Below are positions 39,745 to 51,998 of a stretch of DNA of 64,000 bases, piece by piece. The position numbers and the translations under genes were made by a program. The notes under the pieces are model-generated. The model saw only the letters and a program-made list of their open reading frames with translations, was not told where the DNA came from and did no database searches. Within the stretch, counting starts at the first letter, position 1. Each line of letters begins with the position of its first letter. Origin of the DNA: Monarcha castaneiventris obscurior (lineage: Eukaryota > Chordata > Aves > Passeriformes > Monarchidae); the NCBI GenBank assembly GCA_026261815.1, contig JAMPIT010000059.1:18586001-18650000 (forward strand). The letters are read 5' to 3'.

Positions 39745-41592
39745 TCTCGACATCTGCTGGGAAAGTAGCACGATGAGCTGTAGGTAATCCAGGAGACTCC
39801 TGGAATGCAAGTAGGATACCTTCCTAAGCCAGGTAATAGGCAGGCCTACCAGGGGGGAGGCAATACTGGACCTCATGGTTCAGACTGGATGCAGTCTGGT
39901 CTGCAATGATCATGTGCTGGTGGAGTTCACAGTCATCAGGGATATGGGTCAGATGAAGAGTAAAGTCAAACCACTGAACTATAGAAAAGCAAAATTTCAG
40001 CTTTTCAAGGAGATAGTCAATAGGACACCTTGGGAAACTGCCCTTGAGGGCAAAGGAACAGAACAGAGCTGGCAGATTTTTAAAGAAATTGTCCATGGAG
40101 TGCAAGAGCTATGATCTCCAGAAGTAAGAATTCAGGCAAGGAAGGCTAGAGACCAGCATGTCTGAGTTGGCACCTGCTGGTCTAACTAAAGGCCAAGAAG
40201 CAAATGCACAAGTAATGAAAAAAAAGGACAGGTACACTGGGGAGAGTATATGGATGCAGTCCAGTTTTGTAGGGATGAAGCAAGGAAGAGAAAAACTAAG
40301 GTAGAGCTGAACCTGGCAAGGGATAAAAAGATTAACAACAAGGGCTTCTACATGTATTGCAGGTAGAAAATGTACTCCCACAATAAACAAGGCTGCCAAA
40401 CTAGTAACTACAGATGAGAAGGCTGAGATACTCAACAACTTTTTTTGCTTCACTCTTCAATGGAAGTCTCTCTTTCCATACTTCTTGAGTGTGTGGACAT
40501 GAGACAAGGACAGGGGAGCAGTAAGTGAATATCAGGCTCATGATCACTGGAGAATCTGACTGTACATACCTCCATGGGTTCTAAATGAGATGCATTCCAG
40601 AGTCCTGAAGGAACTGGCTGATGCAGATGTCAAGCTACTGGCCATGGTTTTTGAAAAGTCGTGGCTGTCAAGTAAAGTCCCAGGTGACTGGAAAAAGGGA
40701 AACATTGCACCTATCTTTAAAAAGGGTAGGAGGAAAGGAACTACCAACCTGTCAGTTTCACTTCTGTGCCTGGGAAGATAATGAAACAGATGCTATCCTA
40801 TGGCATGTGGAGGACAGGGAGGTGATTCAAGACAGCCAGCATGGCTTCACCAAAGGCAGGTCTTCACTGACCAACTTCGTGGCCTCCTATGATGAAGATT
40901 TCATCTATGTAGACTTCTGTAAGGCCTTTGGCATGGTCCCCACAACATCCTTCCCTCTAAATTGGAGAGAGATGGATTTGATGGGTGGACTGTTTGGTGG
41001 ATAAGGAATTGGTTGGATGGTTACATCTAGAAGGTAGTGGTCAATGGCTCTATGTCCAGATGGAGACCTTGTGACAAGTGGTGCTCCTCAGGGATCTGTG
41101 TTAAGACCAGTATTGATTAATATCTTCACCAATGACACAGACAAAGGGATCAAGTGCTCTCTCAGCAAATTTGCAGATGACACCAAGCTAAGTGGTGCAG
41201 TTGATATTCCTGCCATCCAGAGGGACCTGGGTGAGCTTGAAAAGTGTGTCCATAGAAACCTCATAAAATTTAATAAGTTTAAGTGCAAGGTGCTGCACCT
41301 GAGTCAAGACAAGCCCCAGTATCAACACAGGCTGGGGATGAACAGATCAAGAACAGCTCTGCCGAGAAGGACTTGGGGATGCTGGTGGATGGGAGGCTGG
41401 ACATGACCCAGCAATGTGCACTTGCAGCCCAGAAAGCCAAATGTGTCCTGGGCTGCATCCAAAGCAGCATGGCCAGCAGGGCAAGGGAGGGGATTCTGTC
41501 CCTCTGCTCTGGTGAGACCCCACCTGCATCCAGCTCAGGAAATTGGTCCCTTCCAGTGCAGGTTATTATTCATGATTCTGTGATTCATTCTG
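39745..41592 (+). mobile_element. CR1 LINE with reverse transcriptase remnant
   Basis: The longest CR1 copy here, about 1.85 kb in sense orientation. It starts in the endonuclease-RT linker and keeps several RT blocks: [15 protein letters not shown] in the frame at 40590, [19 protein letters not shown] and [12 protein letters not shown] in the frame at 40621, then GAPQGSVL and FADDTKLSG in the frame at 41044, which is the catalytic core. RT blocks fall in different frames, so the protein is broken by frameshifts. After GGAAATTGGTCCCTTCCAG the usual 3' region is skipped and the copy ends at GATTCTGTGATTCATTCTGT, an internal deletion near the 3' end. Confidence 0.92.
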
Positions 41593-42439
41593 TCTTTATC
41601 CTGAATTAGAGTTCCAGAAGTTGTGTAAGAATTAAATGTAAGAAAACTCAAAGCAAGAACTTTTGGAACAGATATTTTGTTTCAAAGAAAAATGTTTTCA
41701 GTCATTCCTACCCATTCCCTCATATGTTTTACTTATTCATTCTTTCATACTAGTATTAAGAGGTGTATATTCAATCAGTTAGCTTACCATTACTTGTGGT
41801 GAGGCAGAAGGTAATTTCGACAGCTCTTGAGTCATCTCTTACTTTCTTCTTGACTGGTGGCAATGAACTGATTTTTGGCTAAAATATTTTCTATTTCTTA
41901 TGAGTCAACACTTTGTATGGCCTGATATTTCATCCCCAAGGTCTTCTATCCCCCACTTCACTCCCTATAAATCTCTAGGCAAGGCTGGTGCCCATTGCCT
42001 TTTTTTCCATTCCTTGTTATTAAAGGCTTTTTTTTCGGTTGAAATGACAAGAAGAGGAATCACACTTGCAAGATTTCCATCTATCTTCTGTAATAGTGTA
42101 GATCTACTGAAAAGTCATCTGTGCTGTAGTCTTGTTGCAAACACATCTGCTTCAGTGCTCACCAGCTTTTTGTGGTCAGTCACATCCTATTGCTAAATAC
42201 ATGACATTTTATTGCTCTGCTATTTCTTCTGGTACTTAAAATCCTATGCATTCCCATTCAAACGTCCCTCATACCAGAATTTACAGGTCTCTGTGGAACA
42301 GGTTTACTTAATGCACAGTCCTTCAGACAAGCACAGGTGTATGTAAAGTGACAATGCATGAAGAGAATTATGGCCTTTTTTACTTAAACCTATTGACACA
42401 AGCTTGTGTGATATAGGAAATATCTTGAACACAGGCATC
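41593..42439. other. Non-coding background
   Basis: No gene or repeat that I recognise. Confidence 0.5.
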
Positions 42440-42888
42440 TGTTACAAACTGGTTTTGATGCCTTCTCCAGCCACCTAGAAACAGAGACTAGACAAGAGTA
42501 AGGCAATAAAGATAGGTATTTATTTGAAGGGCCTTCAAGGTACACCCTGGGGGAGACAGAGGCTGCCTCCAAAAAATGGACCCCAAGATGGACTACAGGT
42601 CATGAGTTCTTCACACTTTTATAGGTTTGGTTCATTTGCATACCTCAGTTAATTTTCCAATTAAAGCCCCAGTTCAATGATGTAATTCCCCTCAGCTTGC
42701 ACCCCCCTTAGAGTCTTTGATTTACACATTTTGGGCCTAGAACAGCCTGGCTGTCCTCGAAGGCAAAGCCTGGAGAGGCTTTGTTATGTCTATCTTGCAC
42801 GAGAGAGCAGAAATTACAAGCTACAAGGAACTTCAGAGTTACACTCTGAGCAGTACAGAAACTGAAAAATTTAAAAGTTAAAACCTAA
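42440..42888 (-). mobile_element. Solo LTR, minus strand
   Basis: Read on the minus strand it has an octamer ATGCAAAT (42634-42641), a TATA box CTATAAAAG (about 42614-42622) and an AATAAA signal (42519-42524), spaced as U3, R and U5. It ends in GTTTGTAACA, the complement of TGTTACAAAC at 42440. The six bases GGCATC occur at both edges (42434-42439 and 42889-42894) and may be the target duplication. The right end does not show the expected TG terminus, so that boundary is uncertain. Family not identified. Confidence 0.6.
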
Positions 42889-42894
42889 GGCATC

Positions 42895-43804
42895 AGTTTA
42901 ATCAGTGGAGTAAAGAGAACCAACTCTGTAAATAAAATGGAAAGAACTTTGAAGGTTTGAAATATTCCCAAAAAAATGAGATAAAAACAAAATGAGATTA
43001 AATGTTGATGTCAAAAAATTGATCTATTTTTATTTATTAGTAGAAGAGGCAAAGAGAAAGAAAGAGAGAAGTAGAGAAAAGTTAGAAAAAGCTAAGGTTA
43101 TTTTAAAAAGCATAGGATAGGTCACCACCACACTGCTGCCTTTGTTGCTGCTGAGATGGGGTCGGGGGAGCAAAGTAGTTTTTGCCTTTTTTTTTTTTTT
43201 TTCCCTGAAAGTGTCTCACCTGCCTTCTCCATTCTTGGGAGCAGTTTGGTTGGAATGCAGCAGCCTGTCCTCTGGAATGCAGGCACAGTGCCTGATCTCT
43301 GCAGCCAAACCTCACTTCACTCATGGTGCTCTCACCACGGGACACAGGAGTAGGGGTAGGGGTTCCACAAATCACTCATTACTTCAGTCCAGGGGTGCAG
43401 GGCCGGGGGGGTTCCCCCATGGATTGGCTCCTGCAGGCCTCAGGGTGTCTCGCAGCAGGCAATGGTGGTGGAAGGGAGGAAGGTGAAGGTCGGGGATTCT
43501 GTCCCTCAGTTTCCCCTCCACATTTTGCACCAGTTTCACCTTCCTTTTTATGAGGCTAAAGGTGGGCTACTCACGGTCTGTACCAAACATAGTTTTCTGG
43601 TGTTCAAGAATGATTATAATAAGCAGACATAATGACGAAGCACTTTTTGAAGCCTTTCTCTTATTATGAGGATCTTACAGCACCTTAACCACAGAATCAC
43701 TGGCTCAAAAAATATGTGTTGGAAATCTGTCAATTGTATTCTTCTGAGTGTTTTGAATACTATTAAAATATGATAAAAAACAGGTCTGCTGCTTAGTTTT
43801 AGTC
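42895..43804. other. Non-coding stretch with a GC-richer centre
   Basis: The part at 43103-43560 is GC-richer and has a TATA-like CTCATAAAAAGG on the minus strand near 43550, which could belong to another old minus-strand LTR. Evidence is too weak to call it. The open frames here have no domain. Confidence 0.4.
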
Positions 43805-44880
43805 TCTTAAAACCATAGACATGTAGAACTGGAGAAGACGGAAACAATATAGTGCTTCCATGTGTCTAAATTTTTCCCATCCAAGTCTGTTCTGGTGCCT
43901 GTCTCTTCCAGTATTAGCTTCCTAATACTTCTGTCTTTCTTGTTGCAGACTCTGCAAAATTCATTTTATTTTCTTGTGATACGCTGAGGACCAGTCAGTA
44001 CTATTTCTTTCTAACAGTTTTTGGAGCACGTTCTCTTCACTGTTGGCTCACTACTGGGAAATTGGACTAAGGAAAAAACCTAGACAGCTATACTTCAAAG
44101 CTCTAATTGACTCAGAGCAGTTTTGCCACAATCATCTAAGCATTTTGGAAGATATGTATACCTTCATTCTTCTATTTTTGTTTTTAAAGAGAAACAAAAA
44201 CAGTTACTTTTTGTATCTCACAGAACTTTCTATTTTGTCAGTCTCCTACACTTTTTGTCTCCTCAGCTATTTTTCTATGTGTTTTTCATGAAAAGTACTG
44301 CTATATACTAAAGAGAAAGTGACGTTAGCAAAACTGACAAGAAGGAAATAATTTTATTACTTATAAAGTAAAGTACATCCTGTAACTGAGCTTTATATTT
44401 GCCTTTTATTTTTCTTTCCTTTATTATAATATTCTATCATTGATGTGATTTACAGTCTTTTAAACTATAGACAGTTATTTTCTATTTTTGTGTCTCTCAA
44501 TCTTATTTTACCTCCTGCTTTATATTATATTACTTTTCTTTTTTGTTAACTTTATCTTACTAAATTGGAGTCAACAGTGATTTTGACAAGTTGATTTAGA
44601 TCTGTCTTTGGAAGTGATAACTCTTTTCCTGGTTTGGCGATATCTGCAAGATGTCAAAGAACATTTCACACTCTGTTGTCTGAACCATTCATGAAAACAG
44701 TGATTTGAACTGGGTCCATCCCAAGCCTTTGCAAGGATCTCACATCATATGTTCACACAGACTGAGTGAATTTCAAATATGTGTTAGCTGAATACGACCT
44801 GTTGTGCACTCATCTTACAGTGGTTTTTATCTAGGCTGTTGAACTTCTTTTATTGCACTGAAAAATACTGGAGAGCAGCA
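43805..44880 (-). mobile_element. Ancient CR1/L3-type LINE, 3' part, minus strand
   Basis: Strongly diverged antisense LINE. ACCATAGACATGTAGAACTGG near 43812 resembles the old CR1/L3 3' end. The 44660-44860 part (AACCATTCATGAAAACAGTG, then GACCTGTTGTGCACTCA, then TTTTTATCTAGGC) follows the order seen in ancient amniote CR1/L3 copies. The matching upstream half appears at 47630-48010. Confidence 0.55.
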
Positions 44881-45386
44881 TGATTTTAGAGAGGAGATGT
44901 TGGATGGCTGTGCTTTCTTCAAAGGTCTGGACATCATGAGTGGTTCTACTCTATTTTTTCTTCAGTGCTTGTAAAGGCATAACCCTTATCCAATATCTTT
45001 TTTCATGCCTTTTACTGGTTTATTGTATGTGTGGGATAAACTGATACCCTCTGACATTTCCCTTCCTTACCTGCTCCAGTACCTTTCCATACACCTTGTG
45101 AAGTTCTATAAGCTATAACAGCCAGCCAAGTACATCTTCTAACAAAAGGTTATCTACAGAATTTAACTTCAAAACTTGCTTTTAATAACAGCGCTTGAAC
45201 CACAGTACTGTTATTTTTTCAAGACTTGATTCCAGTGCTGTTCTTTCTTTGGTAACCCAAGTTACATAGGTTAGTCTAAAACTCAGGATTGTGAGGTCCA
45301 TAAATGTATATATGTGCAGGAGTCCGTGCACATATGCATATATTTATATAACATTTATATGTACATGTGTACATGTACATACACAT
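44881..45386. other. Non-coding, with alternating AT/AC tract
   Basis: No gene. 45303-45386 is an alternating purine-pyrimidine tract (TATGTACATGTGTACATGTACA) that directly abuts the CR1 3' end to its right. Confidence 0.5.
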
Positions 45387-46345
45387 ATCACAGAATCACA
45401 GAATAACAGAATATTCTGAGTTGGAAGGGACTTACTAGGACTATCAAAGTCCAACTCCTGGCCCTGCACAAGACACCCCAAGAATCATACCATGGGCCTG
45501 AGACCATTCTTGAAATGCTTGAGTCTTGAACTCTGTAAGACTTAGTGCTGTGACCACTTCCCTGGGAAGCCTGTTCCAGTGCCCAAACACTCTCTGGGAG
45601 AAGAACCTTTTTCTAAAATCCAACCTAAACCTCCCTTACACAACCTCAGGCCATTGCCTCTGGTCCTGTCATTGGTCACCACAGAGAAGAAATCAGTGCC
45701 TGCCCCTCCTTTTCCCCTCACAAGGAAGTTGCAGACAGCACTGAGGTCTCCCCTCAGTCTCCTCTTCTCCAGGCTGAAGAGACCAAGTGACCTCAGCCGC
45801 TCCTCATGCACCTTCCTCTCAAGGCCCTTCACCATCTCCACTGACATCCTTTGGACACTTTCTAATAGCTTAATTAATGTCTTTTTTTATATTTTGTCAC
45901 CCAAATCTGTCCCCAGCACTCGAGGTGAGGCCGCCCCAGTGCAGAGCAGAGCAGAGCAGGACAATCCCCTCCCTTGCCTGGCTGTCAATGCTGTGCCTGA
46001 TGCCCCCTAGGATACACTTGGCCCTCCTGGCTGCCAGGGCACTGCTGACTTGTGTTCAATTTGCCACCGACCAGGACCCCCAGGTCCCATTCCATGGCAC
46101 TGCTTTCCAGCTTCTCATTCTCCAGTCTGTGCACCCAGGGTTGCCCCATCTCAGGTGCATAATCTGGCACTTTCCCTTGTTAGACTTCATATGGTTGGTG
46201 ATTGTCCATGTCTCTAATTTCTTGAGGTCTCTCTGCAGAGCCTCCTTGCCTTTCAGGGAGTCAGTTGGTCCTCCCAATTTTGTGTCATCTGCAGACTTAC
46301 TTAGTATCCCTTCAAGTCCTGCATCCACATTGTTTAGGTAGATTA
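45387..46345 (-). mobile_element. CR1 LINE fragment, young, minus strand
   Basis: Antisense CR1 with its 3' end at left (ATCACAGAATCACAGAATAACAG) and the end of the RT at right. The minus-strand frame at 46056-46376 keeps SADDTKLGG, a slightly altered catalytic motif, and LQRDLKKLETW after it. It is much less diverged than the flanking ancient CR1/L3 pieces, so it inserted later. Confidence 0.92.
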
Positions 46346-47629
46346 TGTTTATATATGTATACAAATAGGCACACATATAATTTGTATGGTTAAGGCTTCT
46401 CTTTACCTAATCAGATTTTAATAAGGGTATTTTCCTTTCCAATACTTAGGCTTTGCATTGACAGCACAACTCTATTTCAAACTAGAAAACCAATATATAA
46501 CAAAATAAATAATTACAAATAATAAAAAAGTCAGAAGGTTGGACAGAACTGCAATTTTGTTAGATATCAGGAAAACCAGCATCTTACTTGTATGAAGTTT
46601 TAGGTTTCACAATTTCATTGATAAGGATAGAATATCACATTCTGCCATGTCTGATATCTGTAATTCTTCACATGTTCTGATTCTGTTTTCTCCCTCTTTC
46701 TTCTGGCTGACTGTCTTTTAATCACGACACCAAACTCTGGTGATTAGCCTGTTCAGGAGAACACTAGTGTCTTTGCTTTCTTCTCAATAAATTAATTATA
46801 TTTGACTTATGTAACTGTAACTATCAATGTACATTTGTTGGCCTGTTTTTCAAAATAGGCTATGGCTTGTTAAGTTCTCCCCGGTATGATTGTTGATCAA
46901 AATTGTTATTATCAGTTGCTGTAATAATAATTTACACTATAAGCCAGAGGGCTGTTGCAGCATACATATTAGATCACTACTTGCATCCATTATTTTCCTG
47001 CCATAAAATAATTATAAAACCTTTAAAGTCATAAGACATTAAATTGGCTGGTGAGAGCTGGTGTTCTAGAGGTTTTGATATTCAGCAGGATCTGCATATT
47101 ACATGCATCAATGGAGGAATCTTCCCTTTTGGATTATTATTCTGAAGTTACATGAATGGCTGGCCAATGGGGTGATCACAGTTGCCTGTTACCACAGCAC
47201 ATTGGGCCCTTCAAATTGTGACCTTTATGATACCATTAGTGACATGGCAAGTTCAGACTGGATTTTACCTTAGTCTGGATGGATTCTGTTGCTAATCTTA
47301 GCTGAGGTTATGAAAGAGTCATTTTGCTTAACGTTAATACAAAAAATTTAGGTATTATTTTTTATGATACTTCAAAAAATTCATCTCAGCTTCCTTGCAA
47401 TTACAAGTAAAATGCATTTTCTAACCACAGCTTCAGTTCAGCCTAAGTTCAAAACCTGCAATAAAAAAACATCATCACTGAAATCAGAGGACATAAAAAT
47501 GGTTTAGTGGTGGAGCTCAGAAAGGCTGAGGCCTAATTTTTACTTTTGTACTGTATTGTGCAGTAATTTCATCCCTTATGTTAGCATGTATTACACATCC
47601 TCAATATTGTTTAAATCTTTTGTTCAGGC
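46346..47629. other. Non-coding background
   Basis: No gene or repeat that I recognise. It may belong to the same insertion that separates the two ancient LINE halves. Confidence 0.45.
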
Positions 47630-48010
47630 TGTGCCTATAGGGCTGAATTTTTCTGGCTTCCCTACAAGGTCTCATGTGGCATTGTGTAAAAAGCTTTATT
47701 AAAGTAAAGCGATCTCATCTTCTACTTCCTTCTTATCCATTATACTGAAAGTTACTGTGTCAAAGGAGGAAATTAGATTATTTTGACATGATTTACTCTT
47801 GAGAGAGCTGTGTTGGCTGTTTTTCATCACCTATTTTTTTCCTGTAGAGTGGCTATAAATTGGCTGTTTAATAACTTCTCCCAGTATGTTTCCACACACT
47901 GACAGGACTGTGACTGGTCAGTGGTTTCTCAAGTCTACCCTTCCTTAGTGGAATGAAATGGCTTGCCCTTCTTCAGTCCCCTGAGACTTCTCTCTTCTAG
48001 ATCTCAGTGG
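47630..48010 (-). mobile_element. Ancient CR1/L3-type LINE, upstream half, minus strand
   Basis: AAAAAGCTTTATTAAAGTAAAG, CATGATTTACTCTTGAGAG, GTGTTGGCTG and CTGTGACTGGTCAGTGGTTT appear in the order found in old antisense CR1/L3 elements, in the region encoding the RT core. It continues the piece that ends near 44880. Confidence 0.6.
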
Positions 48011-50153
48011 TAATGACGTGTGAGTCAGATACTACTTTGGTTATTTTATTAAGTGCTCAAGGTTTTATTCATTTCCTCCCCCCTTGCCCTGGCCCATCTA
48101 ATTGTATCAAATATATTTAAATACCTTTTACCATAATATTTTGTTTTGAAATTCAGTATTAGAGTTAACTACACTTGCTCATTGGTCACAAAGAGGAGGA
48201 TAATATGGCAATGAAAACTATATCACACTTGAAATCACATCCTTTCTTCCCCTCCCCTCCCAGACTAACAAAACACCTGATTTAGCTAGATTGCCTTTTT
48301 TTTTTTTTTTTTTTTTTTGTAGAGTTTTCTGCTGCCTCTCCATATCTAGGAATTTCTATTTATTCTCAATAATTGTGAGTTATTTAGTAGGGTATTTTTC
48401 CATGGTAAGTCAAACCTCGCTATGTCATTCATCTGATCCCAAAATGGATGGAAACCTAAAAAACCCCTTGAAACCCCCCCAAAATATACTTGTTATTTCA
48501 GGGCCTTTCTTTCTTTCTTTTTGTTTACAGTTTTGAACCTAAACCTCCTATGACCATCACTAGCAGCTTACACCTCCTAATCCTCAGCTACCTCCTGTCA
48601 GTTGCAATTGAAGCTGGAGACAGTTGTTTCCTAAACTACCTCCCATTTCACATTCTCCCCAGTGTAGTCTCTAACTTCTGTTAGAAGTTGTGTCTTTGTT
48701 CCTTTCTAACAGGTATTGGATAATTAATGTTTCCCTTTATCACTGGGTCTCACTTTTTCTGTTGCCAAAAATATCTCATTTCCTACCTCTGGTACAGTCA
48801 TTTAAAAGAGCCTGTCATCATTACAAATCTTTGTTCTTTGCTTTCTATATTCAGTAAAAAAGAGCCCCAAAAATCCCCAAACCAGTTTAGTCTATTGCTG
48901 TGCTTTTAGAACAAATATATATTTCTTAATATTTAACTTTTCTTCCATTTTTAGTTCTGTATTTGCGCTTTTAAATTCTAATCTGGGATGTGTTTTCACA
49001 ATGTAGAAAAAAAAATCATATTAATTCCATAGAAAATACTTCATCCTTGTACAAGCGAAAAATAGCTTTTCAAGTCCTTTGCTCTAACTGTGATCAAAAA
49101 TGCAAATAACATTGGGTAAACCTGCAGCATATGGCACCCCTAGTTGCTGTAGTTTGTGTATCTAATCCTAAATATATCTCATGATTTGAGGAGGTTACAA
49201 GATCAAAATGATTTAAATAGGGTAGCTACTTTTAATTACCAGCACCCATTACTGGTGCTTTTGTTTCTCCTGCACTGAAAAGTCCTTAGAGGACACAGAG
49301 GAGCACAACACTAGAAAAGAGGTAGACACTAAGAAGGTTTCGTACAACTTCCTTGTAAGGTTTTTCTGTATTAATTATGTAAGGTTGATTGATAGCAATT
49401 TCTTATTTATTACTTTTTTATTTATTACAATCCCATGTGTATGGTGTAGGTTTTTTGTTTGTTTGTTTGTTTTTGTTTTTTTTTTCTAATAAGATAGTTC
49501 TGGTTGCAACACCTTGATTGAACTCTATCTGATCATTAAAAAATTCAGTGTTTGTGGATATTTATGTAGAAGTTGAAAATCTTGACTAGAGTCTTTATCC
49601 TAAACTAGAAAACCTGATTAACATCATCCATTTCTTGTCTGATTAAATCACACTTCCATAGCCTTTTACATTAGGGTTTTATATATATTTTATAAACCCT
49701 ATATATTTTATATTTATATGTATCATGTATACAATACACATATAATATATATATACACATTACACATATACAGACAGTACACCTAGAAAATATATCTGTG
49801 CTGCTCACATAGTGATGAAGATACAGGGCCAAGAAGTTGTGTTTATTTTGTCAAGTGTGTGTCTAAACAAAGAGCTGTTCATCAGTCTTCCCAGGTTACA
49901 GGACTGACCAAACTAGGAATGTCAGGCAGGAGGATCATCAGTACAGCATGAAGAAGTAGCTGTTTCAAGCTGAACAATTCAGCTAGGAAATACCTGTCAG
50001 ATCATGTGTAATGTTCTATCTAAACTCTTTTCCAAGGAATGTACACTTAGGTTAAAGTCCCATTTGTAACAGTGAGATATCCAGACTTGGATGTCACTTT
50101 GTCGGATAAATTTCTAGACCTTAAAACAAATGTTAGTACATTTTGTTTGATTG
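48011..50153. other. Non-coding, AT-rich, with short tracts
   Basis: No gene. It contains a T23 run at 48296-48318, a (TTTG)n tract near 49457-49480 and a TATA-rich alternating stretch at about 49680-49790. Confidence 0.5.
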
Positions 50154-50275
50154 CCCTTCCCTTCCCTTCCCTTCCCTTCCCTTCCCTTCCCTTCCCTTCC
50201 CTTCCCTTCCCTTCCCCTTCCCCTTCCCCTTCCCCTTCCCCTTCCCCTTCCCCTTCCCCTTCCCCTTCCCCTTCC
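50154..50275 (+). repeat. Compound microsatellite, (CCCTT)n then (CCCCTT)n
   Basis: About 12 units of the pentamer CCCTT (50154-50213) pass abruptly into about 10 units of the hexamer CCCCTT (50214-50273). Both blocks are essentially perfect. The complementary strand carries runs of three, then four, G every 5 or 6 bases. Confidence 0.97.
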
Positions 50276-51585
50276 TTTTTTGCCTTTTTCCTTTGGGATA
50301 ACTGTTATTAGGAAGAGAAGAGTTTAGTGCCTTAAACAATCTAACAAGAAAACATTTGTTTTACAATTAATGGTATCTGAAGGACAGATTTGCCCCTCAA
50401 TGCTCTCTGTATGAACAGGATGTGTATACTGTCTTATGAAACTTATTATAATTAAACTCTAAATCCATCATTCACTTTAATATAAACAGACAACTGGGGA
50501 ATATAAAATTAGGAGTAAAATCATGTGCTTTTCTAGGTGTATCAGAACCAAATTGATTACAACATAATCAAATACTATTTAAAATAAAGTTGAATTTACT
50601 GGTTACTCTTTCTAGTGATTAATCTCCATTTTGATTGAAACATAATAGTTGTCATTTAAAAAAAATATCTAATACTTAGCAACAGCATTATCAGCATTGT
50701 CACTGGTAAAGCAAAGTATAGCACAAGCCATAATATAAGAAATTTCATTTCCTTTAGGGGATGTAGCAAACATGAACGTATATTTCAGAAAAGTTCTGAA
50801 GCCACTTGAACTTTGTTTCGTTACCTTAAGAAGACTCCTTATATGCTTTAAAACCATGGTGATACTTGACTCCAGACCCTATTAATAGTACATCTTTCAC
50901 TTGGAAAAACTGCAAAGAATGCATGCTTTTGAAATATGCTGTCAGGATACATTTGGCCCTAAAAAATAAAATTTAAGTTAGATTTGGGGAATTATTTGGG
51001 TAACAGGAGCCCACTGTATTTGCATCCTACTCTCTCCTTTAAAGTGAGATGAACTGATCTTATGTCTCTGCTCTATAACTTTACAAGGGCAAAAAAGGGA
51101 CATAATTTTCTTCGTCCAGACTACTGTGTTCTATGTACTCAGTGTCCATGTTCATGAATTCACACCATGCATTAATGTCATGTGCTATTCACCTGATTTT
51201 CCTTCCAGGAGCAGCAGCTAGGAAGGTGCAGAAAGGCCATGTTCAGGAGTTAATGCTCATATTGTCAATGTTTACATGCTGAAAGAATTGTTTATTTGCC
51301 TTTCCAAACATATTTCTAAGACATCTGGTGTGTTGGTGACATCTTACCAAAAATGTGTTTTCACAATTATTCTATCTCAAAGACCTTCAACTATTCTACT
51401 CTTAGGAATAATCACATTAATGTCTATTGATCCCTTGAGAAACAGTAAAACAAAGTAACAATACAAAATGAAAATTTCTCAATATCAAAGCCTGTTTTGG
51501 CAATTTTTACTGATCAAAGCTATTTAGGGACAGAGTAAATGGCTCAAGAATTTAAATAAAATAAAATTGTCTGTTTTCTGTACTG
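50276..51585. other. Non-coding background
   Basis: No gene or repeat that I recognise. Its last bases are the insertion site of the provirus at 51592. Confidence 0.5.
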
Positions 51586-51591
51586 GGTAGG

Positions 51592-51928
51592 TGTCGCCCT
51601 GGTTTTCACGTGCTCCATGTTTTTACTATTGTAGTACAAGTTCTCATGCACTTTCTATAAACATAGCTCTTGTTTTCCTAACCGGCCAAGAATGTTTACA
51701 GAACTTTCTGATAGTGTTCATTCTTTCTCCAAGGCGGAGAAAGGTGATAGACTGTATTCCTATCCTGTAAAATGCTAGAGGTGTTAACCTCATCTACCAA
51801 TGCATGATTGTCTTAGAAAAGGTATAAAAGTGGATAGTAAAGGAAGGCAGGCCCCTTTCGCTCTGCCCGGTGATGTGACCTGCTGCCTAGCCTGCTGAGT
51901 CCGCATGTTCGTGTCCGAAACTGCGACA
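51592..51928 (+). repeat. 5' LTR of the non-autonomous ERV
   Basis: 337 bases, TGTCGCC...GCGACA. TATA box GGTATAAAAG at 51821-51830. No AATAAA is present; AGTAAA just after the TATA box would be a weak variant signal. It differs from the 3' LTR at only three places: one 1-base indel that creates a CACGTG in this copy, a 2-base T-run difference, and one indel plus substitution near the end. Confidence 0.95.
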
Positions 51929-51930
51929 CC

Positions 51931-51950
51931 TGGTGGCCCGTACGGGGATC
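51931..51950 (+). other. Primer-binding site, tRNA-Ile
   Basis: TGGTGGCCCGTACGGGGATC, two bases after the LTR, is complementary over 20 bases to the 3' end of vertebrate tRNA-Ile (AAU) as I recall it. Possible splice donors (CAGGTATAGG, CAGGTAAAAA) follow at 51953-51980. Confidence 0.85.
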
Positions 51951-51998
51951 TGCAGGTATAGGTAAAAATAGCAGGTAAAAATTTTTTTTTTAGAAAAT

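Noticed and set aside
50072..50339. ORFs rich in Pro-Ser or Lys-Gly repeats
   Set aside because: Direct translations of the CCCTT/CCCCTT microsatellite.
1..51585. Host protein-coding exons
   Set aside because: No open frame showed a recognisable domain or convincing exon signals; the frames are short and lie in background or repeats.
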